A stretch of DNA of 64,000 nucleotides, from assembly GCF_028882255.1 (NCBI RefSeq), contig NZ_JARBUY010000008.1, forward strand, positions 32,834 through 96,833, in the 5' to 3' direction. Source of the DNA: Maribacter polysaccharolyticus (GTDB taxonomy: Bacteria; Bacteroidota; Bacteroidia; Flavobacteriales; Flavobacteriaceae). Position numbers and translations under genes: made by a program. The notes beneath the pieces were generated by a model. That model was given only the letters and a program-made list of their open reading frames with translations, did no database searches and was not told the origin of the DNA. How positions within the stretch are numbered: position 1 is the stretch's first letter; every line of letters starts with the position of its first letter. Shown here piece by piece: positions 44,262-52,428 of the stretch.

Positions 44262-45431
44262 ATGCAGCGCATGTACTTTACTGAGGAACATCGGTTATTT
44301 AGGGGGAGTTTGAGGGATTTTTTGGCGAAAGAAGTGAGTCCCAATATCGATAAATGGGAGGCCGATGGCAGCATAGAGCCTTTTATCTGGAAAAAGTTCG
44401 GTGAAATGGGGTATTTTGGTCTTGCCATAGATGAAGCTTATGGAGGGCTGGGGCTCGATCTCTTTTATACCGTCATTTTTTTGGAAGAACTTCAAAGAGT
44501 GAATTCCGGTGGTTTTGCCGCGGCAATGTGGGCACATGCCTACTTGGCTATGGTGCACTTGAATAAAAATGCCAGTCACGGGCAAAAGGAAGCTTATTTG
44601 ATCCCTAGTGTCAATGGGGAAAAGATTGGGTGCTTGGGCATTACCGAACCCTTTGGGGGCAGTGATGTGGCTGGGTTGCGAACCACTGCCGTAAAAGATG
44701 GGGATACGTATATCATAAACGGGTCTAAAACCTTCATCACCAACGGCGTGAACGGGGATTATTGTATTCTTGCTGCAAAGACCGATCCAGCTGCCGGTAG
44801 CAAAGGAATCAGTCTGTTTATTATGGACCTTGACAGTGAAGGCATTTCTGCCAATAAATTGGATAAATTGGGTTGGCGGGCCTCGGATACCGCAGAGCTG
44901 GCCTTTGATAATGTAAAGGTCCCTGCCTCTAATTTAATGGGTGTTGAAGGTTCGGGGTTTGCACTGATCATGGAGGCATTCGCCCTTGAACGTTTGGTTA
45001 TGGGGATCAATGCCCATGCAAGGGCCGAATATGCCCTGGAATATGCCATGCAATATATGTCGGAAAGGGAAACTTTTGGCAAGCCGATCAATCAATATCA
45101 GGCTTTAAGACATCGGTTGGTAGACGGTTATGCAAACATGGATCTATGCAAGCAGTACAATTATGGGGTGGCCTACCGTATGGACAAGGGGGAGTACGTA
45201 GTAAAGGAAGCTACTATTTCCAAGTTGAAATCAACCGAAATGGCAGATAAGGTAATTTACGATTGTTTGCAGTTTTTAGGGGGGTACGGTTATATCGAAG
45301 ATTACCCTATGGCCCGTATGTTCAGGGATAGTCGTTTAGGACCGATAGGAGGGGGTACCTCCGAGATCCTTAAGGAAATCATCGCTAAAATCATTATTGA
45401 TAAAAAAGAATATCGCATGCCGAAAGGCTGA
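44262..45431 (+). CDS. Acyl-CoA dehydrogenase
   Basis: 389-aa flavoenzyme of fatty-acid or branched-chain oxidation. FAD and substrate motifs: LGITEPFGGSDVAGL (about 127-141), INGSKTFITNG, ETFGKPINQYQALRHRL and LQFLGGYGYIEDYPMARMFRD. The catalytic base of medium-chain enzymes (YEGTS) is Gly here (IGGGTSEIL); the Glu of ALERLVMG, near residue 243, is at the position used by long-chain and isovaleryl-CoA dehydrogenases and should take over. An ATG at 44271 is an alternative start. It is 11 bases behind the HhH gene. Confidence 0.93.
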   Translation: MQRMYFTEEHRLFRGSLRDFLAKEVSPNIDKWEADGSIEPFIWKKFGEMGYFGLAIDEAYGGLGLDLFYTVIFLEELQRVNSGGFAAAMWAHAYLAMVHLNKNASHGQKEAYLIPSVNGEKIGCLGITEPFGGSDVAGLRTTAVKDGDTYIINGSKTFITNGVNGDYCILAAKTDPAAGSKGISLFIMDLDSEGISANKLDKLGWRASDTAELAFDNVKVPASNLMGVEGSGFALIMEAFALERLVMGINAHARAEYALEYAMQYMSERETFGKPINQYQALRHRLVDGYANMDLCKQYNYGVAYRMDKGEYVVKEATISKLKSTEMADKVIYDCLQFLGGYGYIEDYPMARMFRDSRLGPIGGGTSEILKEIIAKIIIDKKEYRMPKG

Positions 45432-45522
45432 AAGGGGCTATGGGATAAGGGGTCTCAGCCAATAAAGGGATAATTTGGCGTATAATTCATAAATAAGTAG
45501 TGCTCAATTCTAAATAAGTTTA

Positions 45523-45530
45523 TATATTTG
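45523..45530 (+). promoter_or_regulatory. -7 element of the rpsU promoter
   Basis: TATATTTG matches TAnnTTTG exactly, 35 bases before the rpsU ATG; I find no clear TTTG about 19 bases upstream. The remaining gap after the acyl-CoA dehydrogenase contains no other feature. A start about 5 bases downstream gives a leader of about 32 bases that contains the Shine-Dalgarno sequence. Confidence 0.55.
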
Positions 45531-45550
45531 CACCCTTAATCACAAAAGAG

Positions 45551-45557
45551 AGGAGGT
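45551..45557 (+). promoter_or_regulatory. Strong Shine-Dalgarno sequence of rpsU
   Basis: AGGAGGT, seven bases complementary to the 16S rRNA 3' end, with an 8-base spacer to the ATG. This is exceptional in the window: other starts, including those of rplK, rplJ, rplL, tuf, rpoB and rpoC, show A-rich or unstructured leaders with no GGAGG. In Bacteroidota the anti-SD is held away from mRNA by bS21, bS18 and bS6, so an SD on bS21's own gene suggests autogenous control. Confidence 0.85.
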
Positions 45558-45565
45558 TGTAGCCC

Positions 45566-45760
45566 ATGTTAATTATACCAATAAAAGAAGGAGAGAACAT
45601 CGATAGAGCTTTGAAGCGTTTTAAGCGAAAGTTTGATAAGACAGGTACAATGCGTCAGTTGCGTAAACGTCAGCAATTTACAAAACCTTCAGTTCAGCGA
45701 AGAGCACAGATTCAAAAAGCACAATACATACAAGGTTTAAGAGATCAAGAAGAAATCTAA
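45566..45760 (+). CDS. rpsU: 30S ribosomal protein S21 (bS21)
   Basis: 64 aa, basic helical protein: MLIIPIKEGENIDRALKRFK, then KTGTMRQLRKRQQFTKPSVQ, ending LRDQEEI. bS21 sits near the 3' end of 16S rRNA. In Bacteroidota ribosome structures it helps sequester the anti-Shine-Dalgarno sequence. Its own mRNA carries the only strong SD seen here, so low bS21 would expose the anti-SD and favour its own synthesis. It is followed by its own terminator, hence monocistronic. Confidence 0.97.
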   Translation: MLIIPIKEGENIDRALKRFKRKFDKTGTMRQLRKRQQFTKPSVQRRAQIQKAQYIQGLRDQEEI

Positions 45761-45788
45761 AATCTTTTATTGTAGTGTACAATTATTG

Positions 45789-45819
45789 AAAAAACCCCAT
45801 CGGATGATGGGGTTTTTTT
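45789..45819 (+). terminator. Intrinsic terminator of rpsU
   Basis: Perfect 13-bp stem (45789-45801 / 45806-45818) with a GGAT loop and a T run (TTTTTTT to 45819), 28 bases after the rpsU stop. A-rich left arm also allows function on the minus strand, though no minus gene is near. Confidence 0.9.
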
Positions 45820-45860
45820 ATTTGAGGCAATAGCTGTTGCAACTTTAGTAACTTTGTGGT

Positions 45861-46763
45861 ATGTCGGTATCCAAGTTTGTCGATTATTTGGGGTTGGAAA
45901 AAAATTATTCCCCCCATACGGTTAATGCGTATGAAAAGGATGTTGTGTCTTTTGCGGCGTATTGTGCCGATCAATACAATGTGTTGAATATCGATCATGT
46001 GGAATACCCGATCATCAGAAGTTGGATAGTGTCCCTTGTCAATTCGGGGATATCGAATAGGTCGGTAAATCGTAAGGTAGCTTCCCTTAAGGCCTATTTT
46101 AAGTTTCTACAGCAAATCGATGTTATATCGGTAAATCCCTTGGCCAAACACACCTCCCTTAAGACTGCGAAGAAAGTCGAAGTTCCCTTTTCAGAGGAAG
46201 AAATGTACGCCGTATTGTCCCAATTGGATTTTGCGGATGATTTTGTGGGGAAAAGGGATAAGTTGATTATCGAGCTCCTATATACCACAGGGATCCGTAG
46301 GGCTGAGCTTATTAATATCAAGGTCGATGATATCGATCTTGGGGAAAGATCGCTCAAAGTGCTGGGAAAGCGCAATAAGGAGCGGATTGTTCCATTGTTG
46401 GTGTCTACCATAGCGTTGTTTGAATCCTATTTGCCTTATAGGAAAGGCTTGGAAATTATAGCCGATAAGAAGTATGTTTTTCTTACCGACACGGGCAATA
46501 AAATATATGAAACCCTTGTTTATAGAATAATAAATAAGTATTTTAGGGAGGTGTCTTCCAAAGTAAAAAGGAGCCCACATATATTGAGACACACCTTTGC
46601 GACTCATTTACTCAATAAAGGGGCGGATTTAAATTCGGTGAAAGAGTTGCTTGGCCATTCGAGTTTGGCTTCGACGCAGGTTTATACGCATAATAGTATA
46701 GCTGAACTCAAAAAAATTCACGCATCAGCCCACCCAAGGGGTAAAAAATCGCAAGGGCGGTAA
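45861..46763 (+). CDS. xerC: Tyrosine recombinase XerC-like
   Basis: 300 aa. An N-terminal SAM-like DNA-binding domain (VDYLGLEKNYSPHTVNAYEKD) is followed by the catalytic domain. The catalytic set is complete: Arg in TTGIRRAELINIKV, Lys in KVLGKRNKERIVP, His-x-x-Arg in HILRHTFATHLLN, His in LLGHSSLASTQVYTH and the nucleophile Tyr in the same stretch. The length and motifs are those of XerC/XerD, which resolve chromosome dimers at dif. It lacks the context of an integrase, with no prophage or tRNA scar next to it, so a housekeeping Xer is preferred. Confidence 0.9.
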   Translation: MSVSKFVDYLGLEKNYSPHTVNAYEKDVVSFAAYCADQYNVLNIDHVEYPIIRSWIVSLVNSGISNRSVNRKVASLKAYFKFLQQIDVISVNPLAKHTSLKTAKKVEVPFSEEEMYAVLSQLDFADDFVGKRDKLIIELLYTTGIRRAELINIKVDDIDLGERSLKVLGKRNKERIVPLLVSTIALFESYLPYRKGLEIIADKKYVFLTDTGNKIYETLVYRIINKYFREVSSKVKRSPHILRHTFATHLLNKGADLNSVKELLGHSSLASTQVYTHNSIAELKKIHASAHPRGKKSQGR

Positions 46764-46791
46764 ATTTGTTTAACACATTAAATTTTAGCCT

Positions 46792-47094
46792 ATGAAAGTA
46801 AATGCGCAATCAGTCAACTTCAATGCTGACAGAAAATTGTTGGATTTTGTCCAAACTAAACTGGACAAATTAGAGACGTTCTATGACAGGGTTATCAGTG
46901 CGGATGTTTATTTGAAAGTAGAGAACACGAGTGCCAAGGAAAATAAGATCGTGGATATCAGACTAAATGTACCCAGGGATAGGTTCGTTGTAAGGAAACA
47001 ATGTAAGTCTTTTGAAGAGGCTGTTGATTCGGCATGTAACTCCCTGGAAAGGAAGGTGAAAAAGATTAAGGAAATGCAAAGAGAAAAAGTATGA
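46792..47094 (+). CDS. hpf: Ribosome hibernation-promoting factor (short HPF/RaiA)
   Basis: 100 aa, the short form. Beta-alpha-beta pattern with KVNAQSVNFNADRKLLDFVQTKLDKL, YDRVISADVYLKVEN, KIVDIRLNVPRDRFVVRKQC and a helix SFEEAVDSACNSLERKVKKIKE. The last residues are basic. It binds the 30S decoding site and silences 70S ribosomes in stationary phase. It is immediately upstream of the tRNA-tuf cluster but ends before that cluster's promoter. A possible start is at the ATG 46792 after an A/T-rich leader. Confidence 0.93.
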   Translation: MKVNAQSVNFNADRKLLDFVQTKLDKLETFYDRVISADVYLKVENTSAKENKIVDIRLNVPRDRFVVRKQCKSFEEAVDSACNSLERKVKKIKEMQREKV

Positions 47095-47115
47095 TGAAAA
47101 TTTTTCAAAAATTGT

Positions 47116-47145
47116 TTTGATTAAACAAATAAATCTATACATTTG
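47116..47145 (+). promoter_or_regulatory. Promoter of the tRNA-tuf operon
   Basis: TTTG at 47116-47119, 18-base spacer, TACATTTG at 47138-47145. Both boxes match the Bacteroidota consensus. Transcription should start about 47149, immediately at the hairpin described next. Confidence 0.75.
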
Positions 47146-47147
47146 CA

Positions 47148-47173
47148 GTCCGTTAGAAATAGCGGACTTTTTT
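47148..47173 (+). terminator. Terminator-like hairpin at the 5' end of the tRNA-tuf transcript
   Basis: 8-bp stem (47148-47155 / 47160-47167, one G-U pair) with a GAAA tetraloop, followed by six T (47168-47173). The form is an intrinsic terminator, but it lies at the predicted start site and 23 bases before tRNA-Thr. It may be a 5' cap-like stability hairpin, a growth-regulated attenuator, or a source of a short aborted RNA. Confidence 0.65.
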
Positions 47174-47195
47174 ATGCGAAAAAAAAGGTTGAAAA

Positions 47196-47269
47196 GCCGA
47201 TGTAGCTCAGCTGGCTAGAGCAGCTGATTTGTAATCAGCAGGTCGTGGGTTCGAGTCCCTCTATCGGCT
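47196..47269 (+). tRNA. tRNA-Thr (anticodon TGT)
   Basis: Cloverleaf from acceptor GCCGATG/TATCGGC, D arm GCTCAGCTGGCTAGAGC, anticodon stem GCTGA/TCAGC with loop TTTGTAA, and T loop TTCGAGT. Anticodon TGT reads ACA and other ACN codons. The T stem has one T-T mismatch (GTGGG/CCCTC). No CCA is encoded. First RNA gene of the cluster. Confidence 0.95.
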
Positions 47270-47294
47270 CAAAAGTTCTTTAAAATATGGGATT

Positions 47295-47376
<82 letters not shown>

Positions 47377-47509
47377 CTATATTTTAAAAAAACCATCTGC
47401 CGAACTTCCGGGTTATCGGAAGTCAGGTTAGAAAAAAAGGAATCGGGAAGTCCGACCTTTAAAAACATTTCCAGGGAAATGTTGAAATTGAAATTTTGAA
47501 GTTTAAATT

Positions 47510-47582
47510 GCGGGAGTAGCTCAGTTGGTAGAGCGTCAGCCTTCCAAGCTGAATGTCGCCGGTTCGAACCCGGTCTCCCGCT
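47510..47582 (+). tRNA. tRNA-Gly (anticodon TCC)
   Basis: 73 bases, acceptor GCGGGAG/CTCCCGC, D arm GCTCAGTTGGTAGAGC, anticodon stem TCAGC/GCTGA with loop CTTCCAA, T arm GCCGG TTCGAAC CCGGT. Reads GGA and GGG codons. Confidence 0.96.
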
Positions 47583-47887
47583 CTAATATCCTACAGGATG
47601 AATATGCCGTTTTTTGTTAAATGGCTTATTGCATTTGTGGGGTGAGGGTAGGGAGTGAGTCCTGAGTTTGTCGAAGGCAGCCCGTTCTTCTGTCCCGATA
47701 TCGAAAGAACCTGTTCTTTCGGTATGTTCTTTGGGTAGTGAAAAAAGCAGTTTCGGTAAATATGTCGATGCTGTTTAAGGTCATAGGAACTTGGTCTGGC
47801 ACTCAAAAACCATGGGTTAACGTTTGTTGAAATTTCGATGTTGTTTTTGTTTGAAAAAGCACGTAGCATCAACCAAGAGCCCAACAA
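47583..47887. other. 305-base spacer between tRNA-Gly and tRNA-Thr
   Basis: No coding frame with a plausible start, length or composition is seen in either strand. It contains a palindromic repeat-like hairpin at 47698-47725 and the segment CCTGAGTTTGTCGAAGG (47661-47677), which resembles a short dispersed repeat motif I know from many bacterial genomes. No promoter consensus is present, so the tRNA transcript probably reads through. Confidence 0.6.
47698..47725. repeat. Palindromic hairpin in the tRNA spacer
   Basis: CGAAAGAAC (47702-47710) pairs perfectly with GTTCTTTCG (47713-47721), loop CT. The stem extends outward to 47698/47725 with one G-T. No T tail follows, so it is not a terminator. 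It may be a REP-like intergenic repeat or an RNA-processing structure in the tRNA precursor. Confidence 0.5.
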
Positions 47888-47959
47888 GCCGACGTAGCTC
47901 AGGGGTAGAGCGTTTCCTTGGTAAGGAAGAGGTCACGAGTTCAAATCTCGTCGTTGGCT
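47888..47959 (+). tRNA. tRNA-Thr (anticodon GGT)
   Basis: 72 bases, acceptor GCCGACG/CGTTGGC, D arm GCTCAGGGGTAGAGC, anticodon stem TTTCC/GGAAG with loop TTGGTAA, T arm CACGAGTTCAAATCTCGT. Reads ACC and ACU. Together with the TGT isoacceptor it gives two Thr tRNAs in the same cluster, directly before tuf. Confidence 0.95.
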
Positions 47960-48015
47960 CAATTAAAGCATTAATTGTACACTAATATATAAACTAAGAT
48001 TAAAATTCATTTAAA

Positions 48016-49203
48016 ATGGCAAAGGAAACTTTTGATCGTTCCAAACCGCACTTAAATATAGGTACTATTGGACACGTCGATCACGGTAAAACTACATTAA
48101 CTGCTGCTATTACTACGGTATTGGCAAATGCAGGGCTTTCTGAATTGAGAAGTTTCGATTCTATCGATAACGCTCCAGAGGAAAAAGAAAGAGGTATAAC
48201 CATTAACACTTCGCACGTTGAATATCAAACTGCGAATCGTCACTATGCCCACGTTGACTGTCCTGGTCACGCGGATTACGTGAAAAACATGGTAACTGGT
48301 GCTGCCCAAATGGACGGTGCGATCTTGGTAGTTGCTGCAACAGATGGTCCAATGCCACAAACCCGTGAGCACATCCTTTTAGGTCGTCAGGTAGGTATTC
48401 CTAGAATCGTTGTTTTCTTGAATAAAGTTGACATGGTCGATGATGAGGAGCTTTTGGAGCTTGTTGAGATGGAAGTAAGGGAATTGCTTTCTTTCTATGA
48501 GTATGATGGTGATAACGGGCCTGTTATTTCCGGTTCTGCCTTAGGTGCACTTAACGGTGAGCAAAAATGGGTGGATACTGTTATGGAGTTGATGGAAGCT
48601 GTTGATAGCTGGATCGAATTGCCACAAAGGGATGTAGATAAGGATTTCTTAATGCCTGTTGAAGATGTATTTACGATCACTGGTCGTGGTACTGTTGCTA
48701 CAGGTCGTATAGAAACTGGAGTTGCCAATACGGGTGATGCTGTTGATATCATCGGTATGGGAGCTGAAAAATTGTCTTCTACCATTACTGGGGTTGAGAT
48801 GTTCCGTAAGATCTTGGATAGAGGTGAAGCTGGAGATAACGTAGGTATCCTTTTGAGAGGTATTGAAAAATCTCAAATAAAAAGGGGTATGGTAATCTGT
48901 AAGCCAGGTTCTGTTAAGCCACATGCTAAATTTGAAGCTGAGGTTTATATCCTTAAAAAAGAAGAAGGTGGTCGTCACACACCATTCCATAATAACTACC
49001 GTCCACAATTCTATGTAAGGACTACTGATGTTACCGGTAACATCAATCTTCCTAGTGGAGTTGAAATGGTAATGCCTGGTGATAACCTTACCATTACTGT
49101 TGATTTGATCCAACCTATCGCATTGAGCGAAGGATTGCGTTTCGCTATCCGTGAGGGTGGTAGAACCGTTGGTGCTGGTCAGGTAACCAAGATTTTGGAT
49201 TAA
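48016..49203 (+). CDS. tuf: Translation elongation factor Tu
   Basis: 395 aa GTPase that brings aminoacyl-tRNA to the ribosome. G1 GHVDHGKT (19-26), switch [14 protein letters not shown]4 NKVDM, then domain 2 starting near 215 with [18 protein letters not shown] and domain 3 with [12 protein letters not shown] and [13 protein letters not shown]. Codon choice is strongly biased (GGT, CGT, AAC), consistent with very high expression. It is co-transcribed with the four upstream tRNAs. Confidence 0.99.
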   Translation: MAKETFDRSKPHLNIGTIGHVDHGKTTLTAAITTVLANAGLSELRSFDSIDNAPEEKERGITINTSHVEYQTANRHYAHVDCPGHADYVKNMVTGAAQMDGAILVVAATDGPMPQTREHILLGRQVGIPRIVVFLNKVDMVDDEELLELVEMEVRELLSFYEYDGDNGPVISGSALGALNGEQKWVDTVMELMEAVDSWIELPQRDVDKDFLMPVEDVFTITGRGTVATGRIETGVANTGDAVDIIGMGAEKLSSTITGVEMFRKILDRGEAGDNVGILLRGIEKSQIKRGMVICKPGSVKPHAKFEAEVYILKKEEGGRHTPFHNNYRPQFYVRTTDVTGNINLPSGVEMVMPGDNLTITVDLIQPIALSEGLRFAIREGGRTVGAGQVTKILD

Positions 49204-49230
49204 TATAAGATAAGTATATATATTACATTT

Positions 49231-49258
49231 AAGGTGTCCCGCTTTAGCGGGATACCTT
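49231..49258 (+). terminator. Hairpin after tuf
   Basis: 12-bp stem (49231-49242 / 49247-49258, one G-U) with loop TTTA, only three T after it, 28 bases past the tuf stop and 16 bases before tRNA-Trp. Likely a partial terminator or the processing signal that separates tuf mRNA from the tRNA-Trp/secE part. Confidence 0.6.
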
Positions 49259-49273
49259 TCAATGTAAATAGAA

Positions 49274-49346
49274 ACGGGTGTAGCTCAGTTGGTAGAGCAC
49301 TGGTCTCCAAAACCAGGTGTCGGGAGTTCGAGTCTCTCCTCCCGTG
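49274..49346 (+). tRNA. tRNA-Trp (anticodon CCA)
   Basis: 73 bases, D arm GCTCAGTTGGTAGAGC, anticodon stem CTGGT/ACCAG with loop CTCCAAA, acceptor ACGGGTG with CTCCCGT (one T-T mismatch), discriminator G as expected for tRNA-Trp. CCA is not encoded. Its position between tuf and secE is the usual one in this and several other phyla. Confidence 0.95.
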
Positions 49347-49421
49347 CGGAAATTGGATTGGGTTTCATGGTTGGTTACAACATAGGAATTTCAGTCTGTA
49401 TAATTTTAAAGATCAAAACGG

Positions 49422-49610
49422 ATGTTTACATATATAAAGGAATCAATTGAAGAGTTAAGGCATAATGTCACCTTGCCACCGAAGTCCGAATCATCCAACT
49501 TAATGGTTGTGGTGGCAGTATTTTCCATATTGTTCGCTTTGGCTACATGGGGTGTTGATTCTGTCTTCAGTAAATTGATAAAGCTTTATTTTTCAAACAT
49601 TTTAAGTTAA
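49422..49610 (+). CDS. secE: Preprotein translocase subunit SecE
   Basis: 62 aa, the short single-helix form. An amphipathic N-terminal helix (YIKESIEELRHNVTLPPKSE) is followed by one membrane segment (LMVVVAVFSILFALATWGVDSVF). It clamps SecY in the inner membrane. Identity rests on this pattern plus its fixed place before nusG. Confidence 0.93.
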   Translation: MFTYIKESIEELRHNVTLPPKSESSNLMVVVAVFSILFALATWGVDSVFSKLIKLYFSNILS

Positions 49611-49620
49611 GTCGAGCCTT

Positions 49621-50172
49621 ATGTCAGAAGTATTGGAAAAGAAATGGTATGTGGTGAGGGCGGTCAGTGGTCAGGAAAATAAGATCAAGGGCTATATTGA
49701 AAGTGAAGTGGCCAGACTCGGGTTTTCAGATTATCTGGAAGAGGTTTTGGTGCCTACTGAAAAAGTAGTGCAAATCCGTAATGGAAAAAAAATAAATAAA
49801 GAAAGGGTTTATTTTCCCGGGTATATCATGATCAAAGCCAATTTAGGTGGAGAAATGATCCATATTATACGATCCATTACGAATGTAATCGGGTTTTTAG
49901 GGGAAACAAAAGGCGGGGACCCTGTTCCTTTAAGGAAATCGGAAGTGAACCGTATGTTAGGTAAGGTCGATGAGTTGGCGGTAAATACCGATAGTGTGGC
50001 CATACCTTTTGTTCATGGTGAAACGGTTAAGGTTATTGATGGACCTTTCAATGGTTTTAATGGGACCGTGGAAAAAATCAATGAAGAAAAACGCAAGCTT
50101 GAAGTCATGGTGAAGATTTTCGGAAGAAAAACACCGCTGGAGTTGAGTTATATGCAAGTAGAGAAGATTTAA
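49621..50172 (+). CDS. nusG: Transcription termination/antitermination factor NusG
   Basis: 183 aa. The NGN domain (KKWYVVRAVSGQENKIKGYIE to FLGETKGGDPVPL, about 7-110) binds RNA polymerase, and the C-terminal KOW domain (GETVKVIDGPFNGFNGTVEKI, about 128-150) contacts S10 or Rho. Starts 10 bases after secE. Confidence 0.98.
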   Translation: MSEVLEKKWYVVRAVSGQENKIKGYIESEVARLGFSDYLEEVLVPTEKVVQIRNGKKINKERVYFPGYIMIKANLGGEMIHIIRSITNVIGFLGETKGGDPVPLRKSEVNRMLGKVDELAVNTDSVAIPFVHGETVKVIDGPFNGFNGTVEKINEEKRKLEVMVKIFGRKTPLELSYMQVEKI

Positions 50173-50240
50173 GATTTTTGTTACATATTTACGAAGTTGT
50201 GTTGCTTCCTAAAAACACACTTTAAATTTAATTTAAAACA

Positions 50241-50678
50241 ATGGCAAAAGAAGTAGGTAAAGTAGTTAAGCTACAAGTTAGGGGAGGTGCAGCGAATCCA
50301 TCGCCACCGGTTGGACCCGCCTTAGGTGCTGCCGGTGTTAACATCATGGAATTCTGTAAGCAGTTCAATGCTCGTACGCAGGATAAGCCTGGAAAGGTTT
50401 TACCGGTTGTTATCACGGTATATAAAGATAAGTCATTTGACTTTATCGTAAAAACACCGCCAGCGGCAGTTCAACTTATGGAAGCAGCTAAGATTAAAAA
50501 AGGATCTGGCGAACCTAACAGAGTCAAATCAGGGAATATCACCTGGGACCAGATTAAAACTATTGCAGAAGATAAAATGGTGGATTTAAATGCATTTACT
50601 GTTGAGTCTGCTATGAGCATGGTTGCTGGTACGGCAAGATCAATGGGTCTTAAAGTAGCAGGTAAAAGACCTTTTTAA
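50241..50678 (+). CDS. rplK: 50S ribosomal protein L11 (uL11)
   Basis: 145 aa. Recognised from [37 protein letters not shown], the RNA-binding C-terminal domain with [21 protein letters not shown] and the end [11 protein letters not shown]. Part of the stalk base and GTPase centre. The leader before it is A/T-rich without an SD. Confidence 0.99.
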   Translation: MAKEVGKVVKLQVRGGAANPSPPVGPALGAAGVNIMEFCKQFNARTQDKPGKVLPVVITVYKDKSFDFIVKTPPAAVQLMEAAKIKKGSGEPNRVKSGNITWDQIKTIAEDKMVDLNAFTVESAMSMVAGTARSMGLKVAGKRPF

Positions 50679-50697
50679 AATCTTAAAAAGCAATTAA

Positions 50698-51387
50698 ATG
50701 GCAAAGTTAACAAAAAAGCAAAAAGAGGCCCACGCTAAAATAGAGAAGGATAAACTGTATTCTTTGGAAGAGGCTTCAGCTTTAGTAAAAGAGATAACCA
50801 ATACAAAATTCGATGCGTCGGTAGATTTGGCCGTTCGATTAGGGGTTGATCCTAGAAAAGCGAACCAAATGGTACGTGGGGTGGTTAGTTTACCACACGG
50901 TACAGGTAAAGATGTAAAGGTTTTGGCTTTGGTAACCCCGGATAAGGAAGCGGAGGCTCAGGAAGCCGGAGCGGATTATGTTGGGTTGGATGAATATTTG
51001 GATAAAATCAAAGGCGGTTGGACCGATGTTGATGTGATCATCACCATGCCAAGCGTAATGGGTAAATTAGGACCTTTAGGACGTGTTTTGGGGCCAAGGG
51101 GATTAATGCCCAATCCAAAGACAGGAACGGTAACCATGGATGTGGCCAAAGCCGTATCCGAGGTTAAAGCCGGTAAGATCGATTTCAAAGTCGATAAAAC
51201 GGGTATCGTGCATGCTGCCATTGGAAAGGCATCCTTTCCTGCAGAGAAGATTGCCGGTAATGCTAAAGAGTTGTTGGATACATTGAATAAATTGAAACCT
51301 TCTGCAGCAAAAGGCGTTTACATGAAAAGTATATTCATGTCAAGTACCATGAGCCCAAGTGTTCAATTAGATCCAAAAACAGTTTAA
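50698..51387 (+). CDS. rplA: 50S ribosomal protein L1 (uL1)
   Basis: 229 aa with [33 protein letters not shown], and [15 protein letters not shown] in the second domain. L1 forms the mobile stalk that releases tRNA. In enterobacteria it also represses its own L11-L1 message; no obvious copy of the rRNA target is seen in the 68-base leader of rplK. Confidence 0.98.
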   Translation: MAKLTKKQKEAHAKIEKDKLYSLEEASALVKEITNTKFDASVDLAVRLGVDPRKANQMVRGVVSLPHGTGKDVKVLALVTPDKEAEAQEAGADYVGLDEYLDKIKGGWTDVDVIITMPSVMGKLGPLGRVLGPRGLMPNPKTGTVTMDVAKAVSEVKAGKIDFKVDKTGIVHAAIGKASFPAEKIAGNAKELLDTLNKLKPSAAKGVYMKSIFMSSTMSPSVQLDPKTV

Positions 51388-51413
51388 TTAACTGGTAGTT
51401 CAAAATTTTAATT

Positions 51414-51932
51414 ATGACAAGAGAAGAGAAATTAATCGTTATAGAAGATTTAACTGCTCAGTTAGCTGAAAATTCAACTATTTATTTAGCTGATATTTCA
51501 GGCTTGGATGCCCCGACGACTTCAAACCTAAGAAGGGCGTGTTTTAAATCCAATATTAAACTCGCAGTAGTTAAGAATACACTTCTTGCCAAGGCTATGG
51601 AGGCTTCCGAAAAAGATTTCGGTGAACTTCCAGGGGTCTTAAAAGGAAACACTTCATTGATGTTCTCCGAGGTAGGAAACGGACCTGCAAAAGTTATCAA
51701 GACCTTTAGGAAAAAGTCTGATAAACCTTTGTTGAAAGGTGCTTTCGTCGAGGAAGCCGTGTTCGTTGGTGATGATAAGTTGGATGCATTGGTAAGTATA
51801 AAATCCAAGGAGGAAGTTATCGGGGATATTATTGGCTTGTTGCAATCACCTGCCAAGAATGTTATTTCCGGTCTTAAATCCGGTGGTGGTAAACTTGCGG
51901 GCATCTTAAAGACATTATCAGAAAGGGAATAG
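51414..51932 (+). CDS. rplJ: 50S ribosomal protein L10 (uL10)
   Basis: 172 aa. N-terminal RNA-binding part with [41 protein letters not shown] and NTSLMFSE; the C-terminal helix ([21 protein letters not shown]) is the docking site for L7/L12 dimers. Only 26 bases separate it from rplA, too short for a structured L10 leader of the E. coli kind. Confidence 0.98.
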   Translation: MTREEKLIVIEDLTAQLAENSTIYLADISGLDAPTTSNLRRACFKSNIKLAVVKNTLLAKAMEASEKDFGELPGVLKGNTSLMFSEVGNGPAKVIKTFRKKSDKPLLKGAFVEEAVFVGDDKLDALVSIKSKEEVIGDIIGLLQSPAKNVISGLKSGGGKLAGILKTLSERE

Positions 51933-51981
51933 TACGCACTTAAACAATTATATTTTAAAAATTTTATTAAACGATAGAAAA

Positions 51982-52362
51982 ATGGCAGATTTAAAAGATT
52001 TCGCAGAACAATTGGTTAACTTGACCGTAAAAGAGGTTAATGAGTTGGCCGACATATTAAAAGAAGAGTATGGTATCGAGCCAGCAGCTGCTGCAGTAGC
52101 TGTTGCCGCAGGAGGTGGAGCCGCTGAAGGTGGTGAAGCTGCTGAGGAAAAATCAGAATTCGATGTTATCTTGAAAGCAGCAGGTGCCTCTAAATTGGCA
52201 GTTGTTAAATTGGTTAAGGAATTGACCGGTTTAGGTTTGAAAGATGCTAAGGATATTGTTGATAGCGCACCAAAAGCCGTTAAGGAAGGTATCGCTAAAG
52301 ACGAAGCTGAAGGTATTAAAAAATCATTGGAAGAAGCAGGAGCAGAAGTTGAGCTTAAATAA
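51982..52362 (+). CDS. rplL: 50S ribosomal protein L7/L12 (bL12)
   Basis: 126 aa. Acidic stalk protein: N-terminal dimer domain ([23 protein letters not shown]), Ala/Gly-rich hinge (about 33-55) and the factor-binding C-terminal domain ([40 protein letters not shown]). Followed by a strong hairpin before rpoB. Confidence 0.99.
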   Translation: MADLKDFAEQLVNLTVKEVNELADILKEEYGIEPAAAAVAVAAGGGAAEGGEAAEEKSEFDVILKAAGASKLAVVKLVKELTGLGLKDAKDIVDSAPKAVKEGIAKDEAEGIKKSLEEAGAEVELK

Positions 52363-52383
52363 TCGCTACTACCATAACAGTTT

Positions 52384-52428
52384 GGGTTTAGGTCTTACCG
52401 CAATTTGTGGTTAGACCTAAGCCTTTTT
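52384..52428 (+). terminator. Terminator/attenuator between rplL and rpoB
   Basis: A long hairpin, about 19 pairs with one T-T mismatch and a few G-U (left arm from 52384, right arm to 52424), loop ATT, then TTTT. It lies 22 bases past rplL and 69 before rpoB. In E. coli a similar site lets only part of the ribosomal transcripts enter rpoBC. No consensus promoter is visible between hairpin and rpoB, so readthrough or RNase processing must supply rpoBC. Confidence 0.82.

Noticed and set aside
45861..46763. XerC-like gene as an integrase of a mobile element
   Set aside because: No att-like direct repeats, phage genes or composition change; context is rpsU and hpf.
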